DNA from: Candidatus Berkelbacteria bacterium
GTDB taxonomy: Bacteria; Patescibacteriota; UBA1384; JAHJRZ01
Assembly: GCA_026397195.1 (NCBI GenBank)
Contig: JAPLVI010000067.1
Coordinates: 1-8,088 of the forward strand
Length of the DNA: 8,088 bases
Direction: 5' to 3'
The position numbers and the translations under genes were made by a program. Every line of letters begins with the position of its first letter. Position 1 is the first letter of the stretch. Positions 1 through 5,105 of this stretch are shown piece by piece. The notes beneath the pieces are model-generated. The model was not told the DNA's origin. It worked only from the letters and a program-made list of their open reading frames with translations, and searched no databases.

Positions 1-74
1 CAACGAGCTTCTTTTGCTTTTCTCTTTTTTAATGGCTGAGCTATGGGCTCGGTTTCTTCTTGATTATTATTCAT
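1..74 (-). CDS. 5' end of an unidentified minus-strand gene (partial)
   Basis: On the minus strand an ATG at 74-72 opens a frame that stays open to the window edge, giving 24 complete codons that begin MNNNQEETEP and continue into a Lys/Arg-rich stretch (LKKRKAKEAR). An AAGGA Shine-Dalgarno-like sequence lies six bases before the ATG, and a plausible promoter lies further upstream, so the start is reasonable. The visible part is hydrophilic and charged, as in a disordered N-terminal tail; no domain can be named from 24 residues. The gene is transcribed away from the methyltransferase unit that starts at 262, so the region between them is a divergent intergenic region. The call rests on frame, start signal and context only. 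Confidence 0.5.
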   Translation of the reverse strand, partial: MNNNQEETEPIAQPLKKRKAKEAR

Positions 75-95
75 AATTTATCCTTTTCTTACCAA

Positions 96-124
96 ATTTT
101 ACCCTAAATATGGTCAAAAGGCAA
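96..124 (-). promoter_or_regulatory. Possible promoter of the left-edge minus-strand gene
   Basis: On the minus strand, TTGCCT (124-119) and TAAAAT (101-96) are separated by 17 bases. The -10 box matches the sigma-70 consensus at five of six bases and the -35 box at four. The start point would fall near 89, giving a leader of about 15 bases before the ATG at 74. Confidence 0.4.
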
Positions 125-130
125 GAACTG

Positions 131-143
131 TGTTCAGAGAACA
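131..143. promoter_or_regulatory. Palindrome TGTTC-AGA-GAACA, possible operator
   Basis: A perfect 5-3-5 inverted repeat lies in the divergent intergenic region, just upstream of the possible -35 box of the left-edge gene and about 50 bases upstream of the promoter at 196-223. The symmetry and position suit a dimeric regulator. A palindrome this short can arise by chance, and no regulator gene is in the window. Confidence 0.25.
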
Positions 144-195
144 GTAAACAGATAACAAATTACCTTCCCTAAAAGTTCTTTTGTTTATTCGATTG

Positions 196-223
196 TTGAC
201 AAAATCGGAAATTTATATATAAT
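196..223 (+). promoter_or_regulatory. Consensus sigma-70 promoter of the methyltransferase gene
   Basis: A perfect TTGACA (196-201) and a perfect TATAAT (218-223) are separated by 16 bases. Transcription would start near 230, giving a leader of about 30 bases that contains the AAGGAG ribosome-binding site at 249-254. Both hexamers matching consensus exactly implies strong constitutive transcription unless a repressor acts. Confidence 0.8.
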
Positions 224-261
224 CAAGTGGCACTGCCTGAAAACTACGAAGGAGAAGAGCG

Positions 262-603
262 ATGCCAAACCGAGACGACGAACAAGTACTGCACCGCTGG
301 AGAGAGTTCCTCGTCGAGCGTCTCGGCGGCATCGAGAAAAGCTACGAGGAACTGCCAGAGAACCCGTGGGACTTGGTCAGTGATGAGATGCGCCACCGCA
401 TTGAGACCGAACCGCGTTTTCGGGAACTCGCCAGGGTCAACCCCCTCCTTATCCCGTCGATGCCCGACGAGGAGATGTGCGCTGTTCAGGGGCCGATCTT
501 TGAGCTCTTCGGCTTCATGCTCTCCATTCCTGACCACATGGTCATCATGAGGGAGCTACTGCCTCTGATCCAACTCGAAGCGAGCCTGCTCGATGTCGGC
601 TAG
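262..603 (+). CDS. N-terminal part of a SAM methyltransferase, ended by an in-frame TAG
   Basis: The ATG at 262 follows AAGGAG by seven bases, so the start is well supported. The 113-residue product is helical and acidic and has no recognisable domain until its last residues, LLDVG. These are the beginning of motif I (hydrophobic-D-x-G) of class I S-adenosylmethionine methyltransferases. Translation stops at TAG (601-603) directly after this glycine. The same reading frame then continues without a stop to 1116 and encodes the rest of a methyltransferase fold, so this is best read as the first 40% of a 284-codon gene and not as an independent protein. Methyltransferases of this type commonly carry a helical N-terminal region before the Rossmann core, which fits. 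If the TAG is not read through, this fragment cannot bind the cofactor. The target substrate is unknown. Alternative: a stand-alone 113-residue protein of unknown function, which I consider less likely. Confidence 0.7.
   Translation: MPNRDDEQVLHRWREFLVERLGGIEKSYEELPENPWDLVSDEMRHRIETEPRFRELARVNPLLIPSMPDEEMCAVQGPIFELFGFMLSIPDHMVIMRELLPLIQLEASLLDVG
601..603 (+). other. In-frame amber codon inside methyltransferase motif I
   Basis: The frame reads L-L-D-V-G-TAG-R-P-C-F-Y-P. Removing the TAG joins two halves of one methyltransferase with no shift of frame. One base change turns TAG into TCG (Ser), TGG (Trp), TAC/TAT (Tyr), CAG (Gln), AAG (Lys), GAG (Glu) or TTG (Leu). None of the other complete genes here ends in TAG: I read TGA for five and TAA for three. 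It may be a nonsense mutation, a sequencing or assembly error, or a readthrough/recoding site. The sequence alone does not decide. Confidence 0.75.
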
Positions 604-1116
604 AGACCCTGCTTCTACCCCGCCTTTCTACAGGGCCAGAAACTCATCAAGGCTCGCACGGTCGGGGTTACGCCCTCGGCGGAGGCAGTAAAGCGGCTGC
701 TGGAAATCGTGGACAAAGACGGGGTCTTTATGGAACTGAAGCACGGCTCACCACTTGACCTGCCCTTCGCTGACGGCGAGTTCGGCCAGGTCATCTCGAT
801 TGACCTCCTGCACTGGCTTCACGGCTGGCGCCGAGCCATTGCCGAGATCGCCCGCGTGGCGGCTGAGGGCGCATCCATCTTCATCTGCATGGTCAGCTAC
901 ACTGTTCGCCATAGAGGCCCAATTGACCTCTTCGCGGTGGTGGAAACGCTGACCAAAAACGGCGTTGATGTTCAACGCTTTGACACCTTCTCGGCGGAGA
1001 AGTCGCAATCACCGCGTCTCTTCGTCTCGGGGGTCAAGCAGAAGAAGACCAAGGGCAAGCCCAGCGCTGGCTCGCCAATCCTCATCCCTCGTGAGGTTGG
1101 CTACGAAGGCCCTTGA
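604..1116 (+). pseudogene. C-terminal part of the interrupted SAM methyltransferase (methyltransferase type 11-like)
   Basis: Directly after the TAG the same frame encodes the remaining Rossmann-fold core. VGVTPSAEAVKRLLE resembles the strand-2 region (usually vGvDxSpeml), and GSPLDLPFADGEFGQVIS matches the 'a-D-a-x-x-LPF-x-d-g-x-F-D-x-V' motif of the type 11 family. It is followed by AIAEIARVAAEGASIFI, the usual 'E-hhRVLkpGG-hhh' helix and strand. The C-terminus is Lys-rich (KQKKTKGKPSAGS). Two core positions look weakened: the second glycine of motif I is Arg (DVG-x-RPC) and the acidic residue ending strand 2 is Thr. The first usable start after the TAG is GTG 709 (MDKDGVFM), which has no convincing ribosome-binding site and would lack motif I. 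The gene is therefore either broken or read through. A strong terminator follows 23 bases after the TGA, making this a single-gene unit. Confidence 0.65.
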
Positions 1117-1138
1117 GTCTTCGCGCCACAACGACTTG

Positions 1139-1192
1139 GTCCGAGCGGACCGACTCTTTGCCTTTGAGTCGGCCCCTCGGACTTTTTTATTT
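1139..1192 (+). terminator. Rho-independent terminator of the methyltransferase unit
   Basis: A two-part stem pairs GTCCGAG (1139-1145) with CTCGGAC (1176-1182) and, inside it, CCGACTC with GAGTCGG, closing on a nine-base loop. A run of six T follows at 1183-1188. The next promoter begins only seven bases further on. Confidence 0.9.
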
Positions 1193-1198
1193 CAGAAA

Positions 1199-1226
1199 TT
1201 GACATTAAGTAAAAATTATGTATAAT
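1199..1226 (+). promoter_or_regulatory. Consensus sigma-70 promoter of the cupin/membrane-protein operon
   Basis: A perfect TTGACA (1199-1204) and a perfect TATAAT (1221-1226) are separated by 16 bases, the same arrangement as the promoter at 196-223. The start point would be near 1233, with the ribosome-binding site AAGGAG at 1252-1257. Confidence 0.8.
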
Positions 1227-1265
1227 AAAAACAGCACGAGTGATTCTAGATAAGGAGTGATGCCA

Positions 1266-1910
1266 ATGGACATCCCCGCTGGTGTTGAGATTCACCCGGG
1301 CGACAACTGGATTGTCCGTCCCTTCCCCGTTCCCTCAATCGAGGCCGAAGACAGCCCTCTTCGGTCAGCCGGCTTCGCCGACGTCATCATCCGCCTGGGG
1401 ACGAAGCCGCACTATCGCACTTCACACTCCTTCCTCTATCAGGTGGTAGAAGGGCAAGGCTATGTCATCCAGGGAGAGCGCAATGAGGCGGGCCAAATCG
1501 TGCGCTGGCACGCGCGGCCTATCAGACCCAAGATGTTGCTCTCCATCGACGCCGGCGAGCCGCATTTCTTCTTCACCGACGAAGAGGACCTACACCTTCA
1601 ATTCGTGGGCTCGCTCTCCCAGTGCCTCCAGCATGACCGCGTGGAAGTCCCCCTGGAGGAGCTTGAGAAGCCGATGGTGCTCCACATGATGGGCAAGGTG
1701 CTGGGATACGAGGGGACCATCGCGAACCTCGAGCTTGAGGATGGCACCCTGGTCAATCTCCACGATGCCAACAAGCGGTTCGGAGTCGAGAAGGACTTCG
1801 AGCCAGGACAGGTAGTGCTGGTTGATCTCCATATTGACTGGCTCGGGGCAAAGGCACGAAAAGCAGCCAAGGAAGCGGAGACAACCACCGAATCGCCGAA
1901 GGGCGAGTGA
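1266..1910 (+). CDS. Cupin-like protein with an added C-terminal beta domain
   Basis: The 214-residue product is predicted cytoplasmic, with no signal peptide or membrane segment. Residues about 35-115 resemble a cupin barrel: GTKPHYRTSHSFLYQVVEG is like cupin motif 1, with His49, His54 and Glu62 as possible metal ligands. LSIDAGEPHFF is like motif 2, with His100. The match to the strict motifs is imperfect, so a metal-dependent enzyme, a sugar-binding protein or a metal-free sensor are all possible. Residues about 138-190 (GKVLGYEGTIANLELEDG) look like a separate small beta domain, perhaps OB-like, followed by a charged Lys/Glu/Thr-rich tail. I chose ATG 1266 because it lies eight bases after AAGGAG; GTG 1257 and ATG 1260 are in frame but overlap or crowd that site. 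It is the first gene of a two-gene operon with the membrane protein that follows ten bases later. I cannot name the substrate. Confidence 0.7.
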   Translation: MDIPAGVEIHPGDNWIVRPFPVPSIEAEDSPLRSAGFADVIIRLGTKPHYRTSHSFLYQVVEGQGYVIQGERNEAGQIVRWHARPIRPKMLLSIDAGEPHFFFTDEEDLHLQFVGSLSQCLQHDRVEVPLEELEKPMVLHMMGKVLGYEGTIANLELEDGTLVNLHDANKRFGVEKDFEPGQVVLVDLHIDWLGAKARKAAKEAETTTESPKGE

Positions 1911-1920
1911 AGGAGGGAGG

Positions 1921-2220
1921 ATGATGATCAGCCTCATTGGGCCGGCCGTATGGATTGTGCTACTGATGGCCTGCACTGTATGTCTCACGTGGGCTACCGA
2001 GACAGCAGACCAGAAAAAGGAGAGAGTCCTTTCCTGTATCGGCTTGGTCACCGGACTCGTCGCCTTCTGGATGCTCATCTTCATCATCCTCACTGACACC
2101 CACAGCATACTCGGGGGTGTCTTCTGGCTGGGTGTCGCCTTAGGGGGAACATTGTTCCTCGTTCGCGTCATCGCCCGGGCGATGATGACCGGCAGAACAA
2201 CACAGCAAGAGGGGAGATGA
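1921..2220 (+). CDS. Small three-helix membrane protein of unknown function
   Basis: This 99-residue protein has three hydrophobic segments: about residues 3-22 (near LIGPAVWIVLLMA), 35-56 (near LVTGLVAFWMLIFIIL) and 63-84 (near GVFWLGVALGGTLFLV). A polar TADQKKER loop lies between the first two and a short polar tail (MMTGRTTQQEGR) ends the protein. It follows the cupin gene by ten bases and has a strong AAGGAGG site at 1910-1916, so the two are co-translated from one message. ATG 1921 is four bases and ATG 1924 seven bases after that site; either may be used. The frame is open further upstream to 1822, but that part overlaps the cupin gene and is not likely to be translated. I recognise no family. 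The operon suggests that it anchors or works with the cupin-like protein at the membrane, which is an inference from position only. Confidence 0.7.
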   Translation: MMISLIGPAVWIVLLMACTVCLTWATETADQKKERVLSCIGLVTGLVAFWMLIFIILTDTHSILGGVFWLGVALGGTLFLVRVIARAMMTGRTTQQEGR

Positions 2221-2254
2221 TGGGTCTGATACGACTAACCAACAACTGGCCTCG

Positions 2255-2295
2255 CGGGCCGACAATCAACAAGCGTCGGCCCGTTTTCATTTTTT
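2255..2295 (+). terminator. Rho-independent terminator of the cupin operon
   Basis: CGGGCCGAC (2255-2263) pairs perfectly with GTCGGCCCG (2275-2283) around an 11-base loop and is followed by a T-rich tract (2284-2295). The convergent minus-strand gene ends inside this tract at 2287, so the two units meet tail to tail. Confidence 0.9.
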
Positions 2296-2934
2296 GACTA
2301 AATAACTCGGTAAAAGAGTCCAAAGGGAAGCCAAGATAAAACCAAATAAAATTTCTTCAGTTGGAGTGCGCAAAAACAATGGCCACATATGATTTAGATT
2401 CCAATACGCTGCAACAAAATTGGGATAGAAATAAAGACCGATATTAACGGCTAAAATAGTGAAAGCAGCGACGATTATACCTGGAATGATGCTTATCCAG
2501 TATTTTTTGATAGCTCTGATTAAAATCGCCAACCAAATCAAAAGAAAAGAGAAATTTAAAGCATTCATTGAATTGACTTTGATTATCGATTGGAAAATGG
2601 CATAAAAGCTAAAAGAAATAACAAAAAATATTAGAAGTTTCTTAATATCAATCTTTTTGACTCCTAAATTACTCTTAAGAAATAATCCGCCGAAAACAGA
2701 TGCAATTCCGCCGACGCTGAAACAGTAAATCATGGTTTCGATACTTAATGGTTCGATGGCTTTGATCAAAACTGGCGGATGCCAATAATCAACACAAAAC
2801 CAGATATCCAGAAATCCAAACGGCAAAAGTAAAAGTGAACCAAAAAGCTGTAATTTTCTAGTTTTAGGAGAGGCAAAAAATAAAATCAGCCAAAGAGCGG
2901 CAAAAATAATATTACCTAATAAAAAGGCAGACAT
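2287..2934 (-). CDS. Multi-pass membrane protein, lycopene-cyclase-domain-like
   Basis: The product has 215 residues from ATG 2934, or 227 if TTG 2970 is used. Neither start has a clear ribosome-binding site; I prefer the ATG because MSAFLLGNIIF begins directly with a helix. Six or seven hydrophobic segments fill the protein. Two stretches resemble each other and the P-x-E(-E) signature of the CrtYc/CrtYd lycopene cyclase domain: PLSIETMIYCFSVGGIAS in the first half and RTPTEEILFGFILASLW near the end. The first is preceded by DYWHPP. In known cyclases this fold sits in the membrane and cyclises carotenoid ends, and two repeats are usual. No carotenoid gene is nearby, so enzyme activity cannot be claimed; a distant member with another role is possible. 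The gene is AT-rich, unlike the lipoprotein gene upstream, from which it is separated by a strong terminator, so it probably has its own promoter. Confidence 0.65.
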   Translation of the reverse strand: MSAFLLGNIIFAALWLILFFASPKTRKLQLFGSLLLLPFGFLDIWFCVDYWHPPVLIKAIEPLSIETMIYCFSVGGIASVFGGLFLKSNLGVKKIDIKKLLIFFVISFSFYAIFQSIIKVNSMNALNFSFLLIWLAILIRAIKKYWISIIPGIIVAAFTILAVNIGLYFYPNFVAAYWNLNHMWPLFLRTPTEEILFGFILASLWTLLPSYLVKK

Positions 2935-3003
2935 ATTTAATATCTTACGGCAAAAAGAACTTATTTTCAATTCGAATTAATTGATTATTTAAAGAATATT
3001 TAA

Positions 3004-3063
3004 TTTTTTTAAAAAACGCGCCCGAATCTCGTTGCAGTTGTTCTTGCAAGAGATACGGGCGCG
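3004..3063 (-). terminator. Long Rho-independent terminator of the lipoprotein gene
   Basis: On the minus strand CGCGCCCG (3063-3056) pairs with CGGGCGCG (3024-3017). The stem continues inward with ATCTC/GAGAT and TTGCA/TGCAA, interrupted by a T-T mismatch and a bulged C. This makes about 18 base pairs closing on an eight-base loop. A run of six T follows (3016-3011), then an A-rich stretch. Confidence 0.9.
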
Positions 3064-3095
3064 GGGCCCTGAAAGAGATGACGACATCGTCGCCA

Positions 3096-4091
3096 TCAGG
3101 GTAGCTGGGTTGTCTCCTCGTCCGGTTTGTCCGGCATGATGGCGAAGTAGACCTTCGCGATCTCCTTCTCCCTGCCGGAGTTGTCCTTGTAGAAGACACT
3201 CAACCCCTCGGGGTCAACGAACATCTTGTCGTACCGAGCGAGCTGAGCGCCCTTGGTGTCGTACGCCGTATTGTGATAGACGACGATAGACGTGGGAACG
3301 TGGTCTTCCCGATCCTTGATGTCGGCGTAGAGGTAGTCGACCTCCCACCAGAAAGGAAAGACCTCACGCACGGGCGCGCCAGTTTCAGTCTCGACGACCG
3401 CCCTCGACTCGAAGCCGTGTCCTGGGTACTTGACCCGAAAGGTCAGGTACTCTTCTCGGCCGGTCGGGGGCGCGAGAGGAATGCCAGAACGAACAGCGCC
3501 GTTCTCCGCTGGCACAAGGTCAAATGGCGGTTCCGCCATGGTTAAGGCGAGGTCGACGTTGAAGTAGATCCGCGGGACCACCTTCTTTTTGCCCGCGGCG
3601 TTATAGCGGACATCCTGTCCTTCGATGCCTTCCTTTTCGTACTTCATCACCAGCTCACCTGGAGCACCTGCGTTGTTCTTGCTGATGACGAAGCCAGTCG
3701 GAACACGCGCCGCCTTGTCCTCGTCGCCTTGGTAGCCGTAGACGACTACCCACTGCGGGAAGACCTCCTTGAGCGGCGCATGGGTCTCGACATCAATCGT
3801 CATCTGTGATGTCAGCCCACCTTGGTACTCGACCCGGCAGATGATCCCCTCCTGGTCGTCCGGTGCAGGAATGGGGGTAACCGAACGCCCGCCACCGACC
3901 TGGCTCTCGTCCAGTTGCATTGGCGGCTCGGTCGCCGCAACGGTTCCTTCCTTGGTTGACGTCGTGGTCGCTGGTTTGGGGTCAGCGACGAGCTGGAGTT
4001 GGGCGAACTGGCTGCTGTTGCTACTCAGACAGCCGGTGAAAGCGATAATCACCACAAGACTCGTGAATAGCAACCAGTACCTGGCTGTCAT
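3096..4091 (-). CDS. Predicted lipoprotein with a duplicated domain
   Basis: The 331-residue product starts with a lipoprotein signal peptide: MTARYW, a hydrophobic stretch (LLFTSLVVIIAF) and a TGC lipobox with Cys21 as the likely lipidation site. A Ser/Thr/Pro-rich linker follows (about 22-80). Two copies of a domain of about 100 residues come next (about 82-180 and 213-319). They share R-V-x-Y, V-E-T-x-(x)-A-P-(x)2-E-V-F-P-x-W, V-P-T, N-x-A, V-x-Y and a final (I/V)-Y-F, so they arose by internal duplication. I recognise no family, but the beta-rich repeats suggest ligand or polymer binding outside the membrane. ATG 4091 is chosen because AGGTGA lies five bases upstream; GTG 4100 in the same frame overlaps that site. 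GC-rich codon use, a 16-base-spacer promoter and a strong terminator mark it as a self-contained unit like those at 262-1116 and 1266-2220, but on the other strand. Confidence 0.75.
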   Translation of the reverse strand: MTARYWLLFTSLVVIIAFTGCLSSNSSQFAQLQLVADPKPATTTSTKEGTVAATEPPMQLDESQVGGGRSVTPIPAPDDQEGIICRVEYQGGLTSQMTIDVETHAPLKEVFPQWVVVYGYQGDEDKAARVPTGFVISKNNAGAPGELVMKYEKEGIEGQDVRYNAAGKKKVVPRIYFNVDLALTMAEPPFDLVPAENGAVRSGIPLAPPTGREEYLTFRVKYPGHGFESRAVVETETGAPVREVFPFWWEVDYLYADIKDREDHVPTSIVVYHNTAYDTKGAQLARYDKMFVDPEGLSVFYKDNSGREKEIAKVYFAIMPDKPDEETTQLP

Positions 4092-4129
4092 GGTGGTCAC
4101 CTGTTCGGATGGGATTCTTGTTCAATTTT

Positions 4130-4157
4130 ATAATACTACAAAAGAGATATTTGTAAA
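4130..4157 (-). promoter_or_regulatory. Promoter of the lipoprotein gene
   Basis: On the minus strand TTTACA (4157-4152) and TATTAT (4135-4130) are separated by 16 bases. Each matches consensus at five of six positions. The leader to ATG 4091 would be about 30 bases, similar to the other GC-rich units. The omega-RNA-like repeat ends 44 bases upstream of the -35 box. Confidence 0.65.
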
Positions 4158-4200
4158 TAATATTTAGTTAGTCTTACAATGATTAAAAGCTTTTAGTAAA

Positions 4201-4353
4201 AATGAACTACCACCAGCTAAAGCCGGTGGTATCCTCGGCCTGACGCCTCGGCTAGTTCGTTACTCCTCCGCTCCCCAGCCCTTTCCGCGAAAAGAGCTGG
4301 GTCGCTTCGGGCTGGCTTATATCCCCCAGCCGGAGCTGGGGGTATTAGCCAGT
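4201..4353 (-). repeat. Structured repeat copy A, IS605 right-end/omega-RNA-like
   Basis: This element recurs at 6832-6987. Over about 118 aligned bases from the 4201 end I count about ten substitutions and one gap. Read on the minus strand it begins with CTGGCT/AGCCAG enclosing a hairpin (CCCCCAGC/GCTGGGGG). Next comes a long hairpin (CCCAGC...GCTGGG with an inner U-rich/A-rich helix), then GCGGAGGAGTAACGAAC and GTCAGGCCGAGGATACC. It ends with a GC-rich hairpin (4230-4209) and GTAGTTCATT. A last hairpin followed by GTTCA at the boundary is typical of the right ends of IS605/IS1341-type tnpB elements, where the end is also the 3' end of the TnpB guide-RNA scaffold. No transposase or tnpB is present, so this is a solitary or non-autonomous (PATE/MITE-like) form. 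No CDS lies in 4092-4403: it holds the lipoprotein promoter, this element, and the leader of the gene at 4404. Confidence 0.7.
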
Positions 4354-4364
4354 AGTAATAAAAA

Positions 4365-4370
4365 TATAGT
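4365..4370 (+). promoter_or_regulatory. Possible -10 box of the GlsB-family gene
   Basis: TATAGT lies 34 bases before the ATG at 4404, just outside repeat copy A. No good -35 box is found at the right distance; the corresponding bases fall at the end of the repeat. If real, the repeat's edge contributes to this promoter. Confidence 0.25.
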
Positions 4371-4403
4371 AAAATAGGTTTAATAAATAAAAAAGGAGGC
4401 AAA

Positions 4404-4670
4404 ATGTCGTGGATTATCGCCATTATTGTCGGTGCGGTTATCGGTTGGCTCGCCGGCTTAATTATGAAAACCGAAGAGCAGCAGGGATGCATCCTTAATA
4501 TCATCATCGGTATTATCGGTTCGGCCCTGGGCAAATGGATTTTTGGCGATTTGATTGGCATTGGCGCTGCCTGGAAAGCGGGCTCGTTTTCTTTTGCCGG
4601 AATTATTTGGGGAGCCTTGGGAGCGATTATTTTGATTATTATTCTTAAAGCGTTAAAAGTCCTTAAGTAA
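4404..4670 (+). CDS. GlsB/YeaQ/YmgE-family stress-response membrane protein
   Basis: The 88-residue product has the form of the transglycosylase-associated family (Pfam Transgly_assoc). An N-terminal helix with [12 protein letters not shown] is followed by a short polar turn (KTEEQQG), a glycine-rich helix ([18 protein letters not shown]) and a C-terminal helix ([18 protein letters not shown]). Family length is usually 80-100 residues, so it is complete. These proteins are small inner-membrane proteins induced by stress in several bacteria; their biochemical role is unknown and the 'transglycosylase' name is historical. ATG 4404 follows a strong AAGGAGG (4393-4399) by four bases. It is a single-gene unit between repeat copy A and its own terminator. 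Base composition is nearer to the AT-rich genes than to the GC-rich units. Confidence 0.9.
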   Translation: MSWIIAIIVGAVIGWLAGLIMKTEEQQGCILNIIIGIIGSALGKWIFGDLIGIGAAWKAGSFSFAGIIWGALGAIILIIILKALKVLK

Positions 4671-4678
4671 ACAAAAAT

Positions 4679-4699
4679 GGGGCCACTGGCCCCTTTTTT
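4679..4699 (+). terminator. Rho-independent terminator after the GlsB-family gene
   Basis: GGGGCC (4679-4684) pairs with GGCCCC (4688-4693) around a three-base ACT loop and is followed by six T. It begins nine bases after the TAA. Confidence 0.9.
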
Positions 4700-4713
4700 G
4701 TTTCACCAAAATA

Positions 4714-4741
4714 TTAGTTGACTTTATTCCCTTTTTATACT
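4714..4741 (+). promoter_or_regulatory. Probable promoter of the two-gene membrane-protein operon
   Basis: A good -10 box, TATACT, is at 4736-4741. TTGACT at 4718-4723 looks like a -35 box but is only 12 bases away. TTAGTT at 4714-4719 has a 16-base spacing but matches consensus poorly. A promoter is expected here, between the terminator ending at 4699 and the ribosome-binding site at 4777, but its exact layout is unclear. Confidence 0.4.
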
Positions 4742-4790
4742 AGGTTTAGCCTGTTGAAATCCATCGGCAATCCACCAAGGAGGAACCAAC

Positions 4791-5102
4791 TTGCTCTGGC
4801 GACATTTGCGACGGTTCGTCCCACATCTCCTCAAGTGGGCTCTCCTTTGGTGGGGGCTCGTCACAGGAGAGTTCACCCTGATTCTCTGGTCCATCAGTAA
4901 GTACGGCTGGTTGCCCCGATTCGATTTCGTGCATTGCTGGGTTACGATCTATCTCATCACCATCACTTGGACTGTCGCTATCCTCGCCGCCAACTTTGAC
5001 TGGTGGGGAGAAGGCCGAGTTGCATTACGGGAAGACCAAGGGCAAAAAGAAGAAACAGAGAGCGCGGGTGGAGTAACCACCGGTACGCCTCAAGGAGAGT
5101 GA
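4791..5102 (+). CDS. Small membrane protein of unknown function, TTG start
   Basis: The 103-residue product starts at TTG 4791, which a strong AAGGAGG (4777-4783) seven bases upstream supports. No ATG in this frame lies near that site. A basic, Trp-rich N-terminus (MLWRHLRRFVPH) leads into a first hydrophobic segment (about 12-34) and a second one (about 47-67, near VTIYLITITWTVAILAANF). The last 35 residues are hydrophilic (REDQGQKEETES) and probably cytoplasmic or disordered. The next gene starts four bases after this TGA, so the two are translationally coupled. I recognise no family. Base composition is GC-rich like the units at 262, 1266 and 3096. A two-helix subunit of a small membrane complex with the following protein is the simplest reading, but it is inference. 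Confidence 0.65.
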   Translation: MLWRHLRRFVPHLLKWALLWWGLVTGEFTLILWSISKYGWLPRFDFVHCWVTIYLITITWTVAILAANFDWWGEGRVALREDQGQKEETESAGGVTTGTPQGE

Positions 5103-5105
5103 CTG

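Noticed and set aside
262..1116. Use of the UGA=Gly code (translation table 25) to explain the broken gene
   Set aside because: The interrupting codon is TAG, not TGA, and several genes here end at TGA directly before a terminator.
1139..1226. Integron-type attachment site between the first two GC-rich units
   Set aside because: The structure is a normal terminator followed by a promoter. No core sites or second copy of a common junction sequence is visible.
1590..2171. Open minus-strand frame of 193 codons
   Set aside because: It lies opposite the cupin and membrane-protein genes, which have promoter, ribosome-binding sites and domain evidence; a shadow of GC-rich codons.
2217..2297. Short frame starting at ATG 2217, overlapping the TGA of the membrane protein and running 26 codons
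   Set aside because: It passes straight through the terminator hairpin, so most transcripts would end inside it. The ATGATG overlap looks accidental.
3769..4167. Open plus-strand frame opposite the lipoprotein
   Set aside because: Antisense to the signal-peptide end of a well-supported gene; no start signal and no domain.
4201..4353. CRISPR repeat or tRNA-like gene in the structured repeat
   Set aside because: There are only two copies 2.6 kb apart, with no short regular spacing and no cloverleaf or anticodon arm.
4217..4561. Open minus-strand frame across repeat copy A and the GlsB-family gene
   Set aside because: Antisense to a recognised gene, and the rest is repeat sequence.
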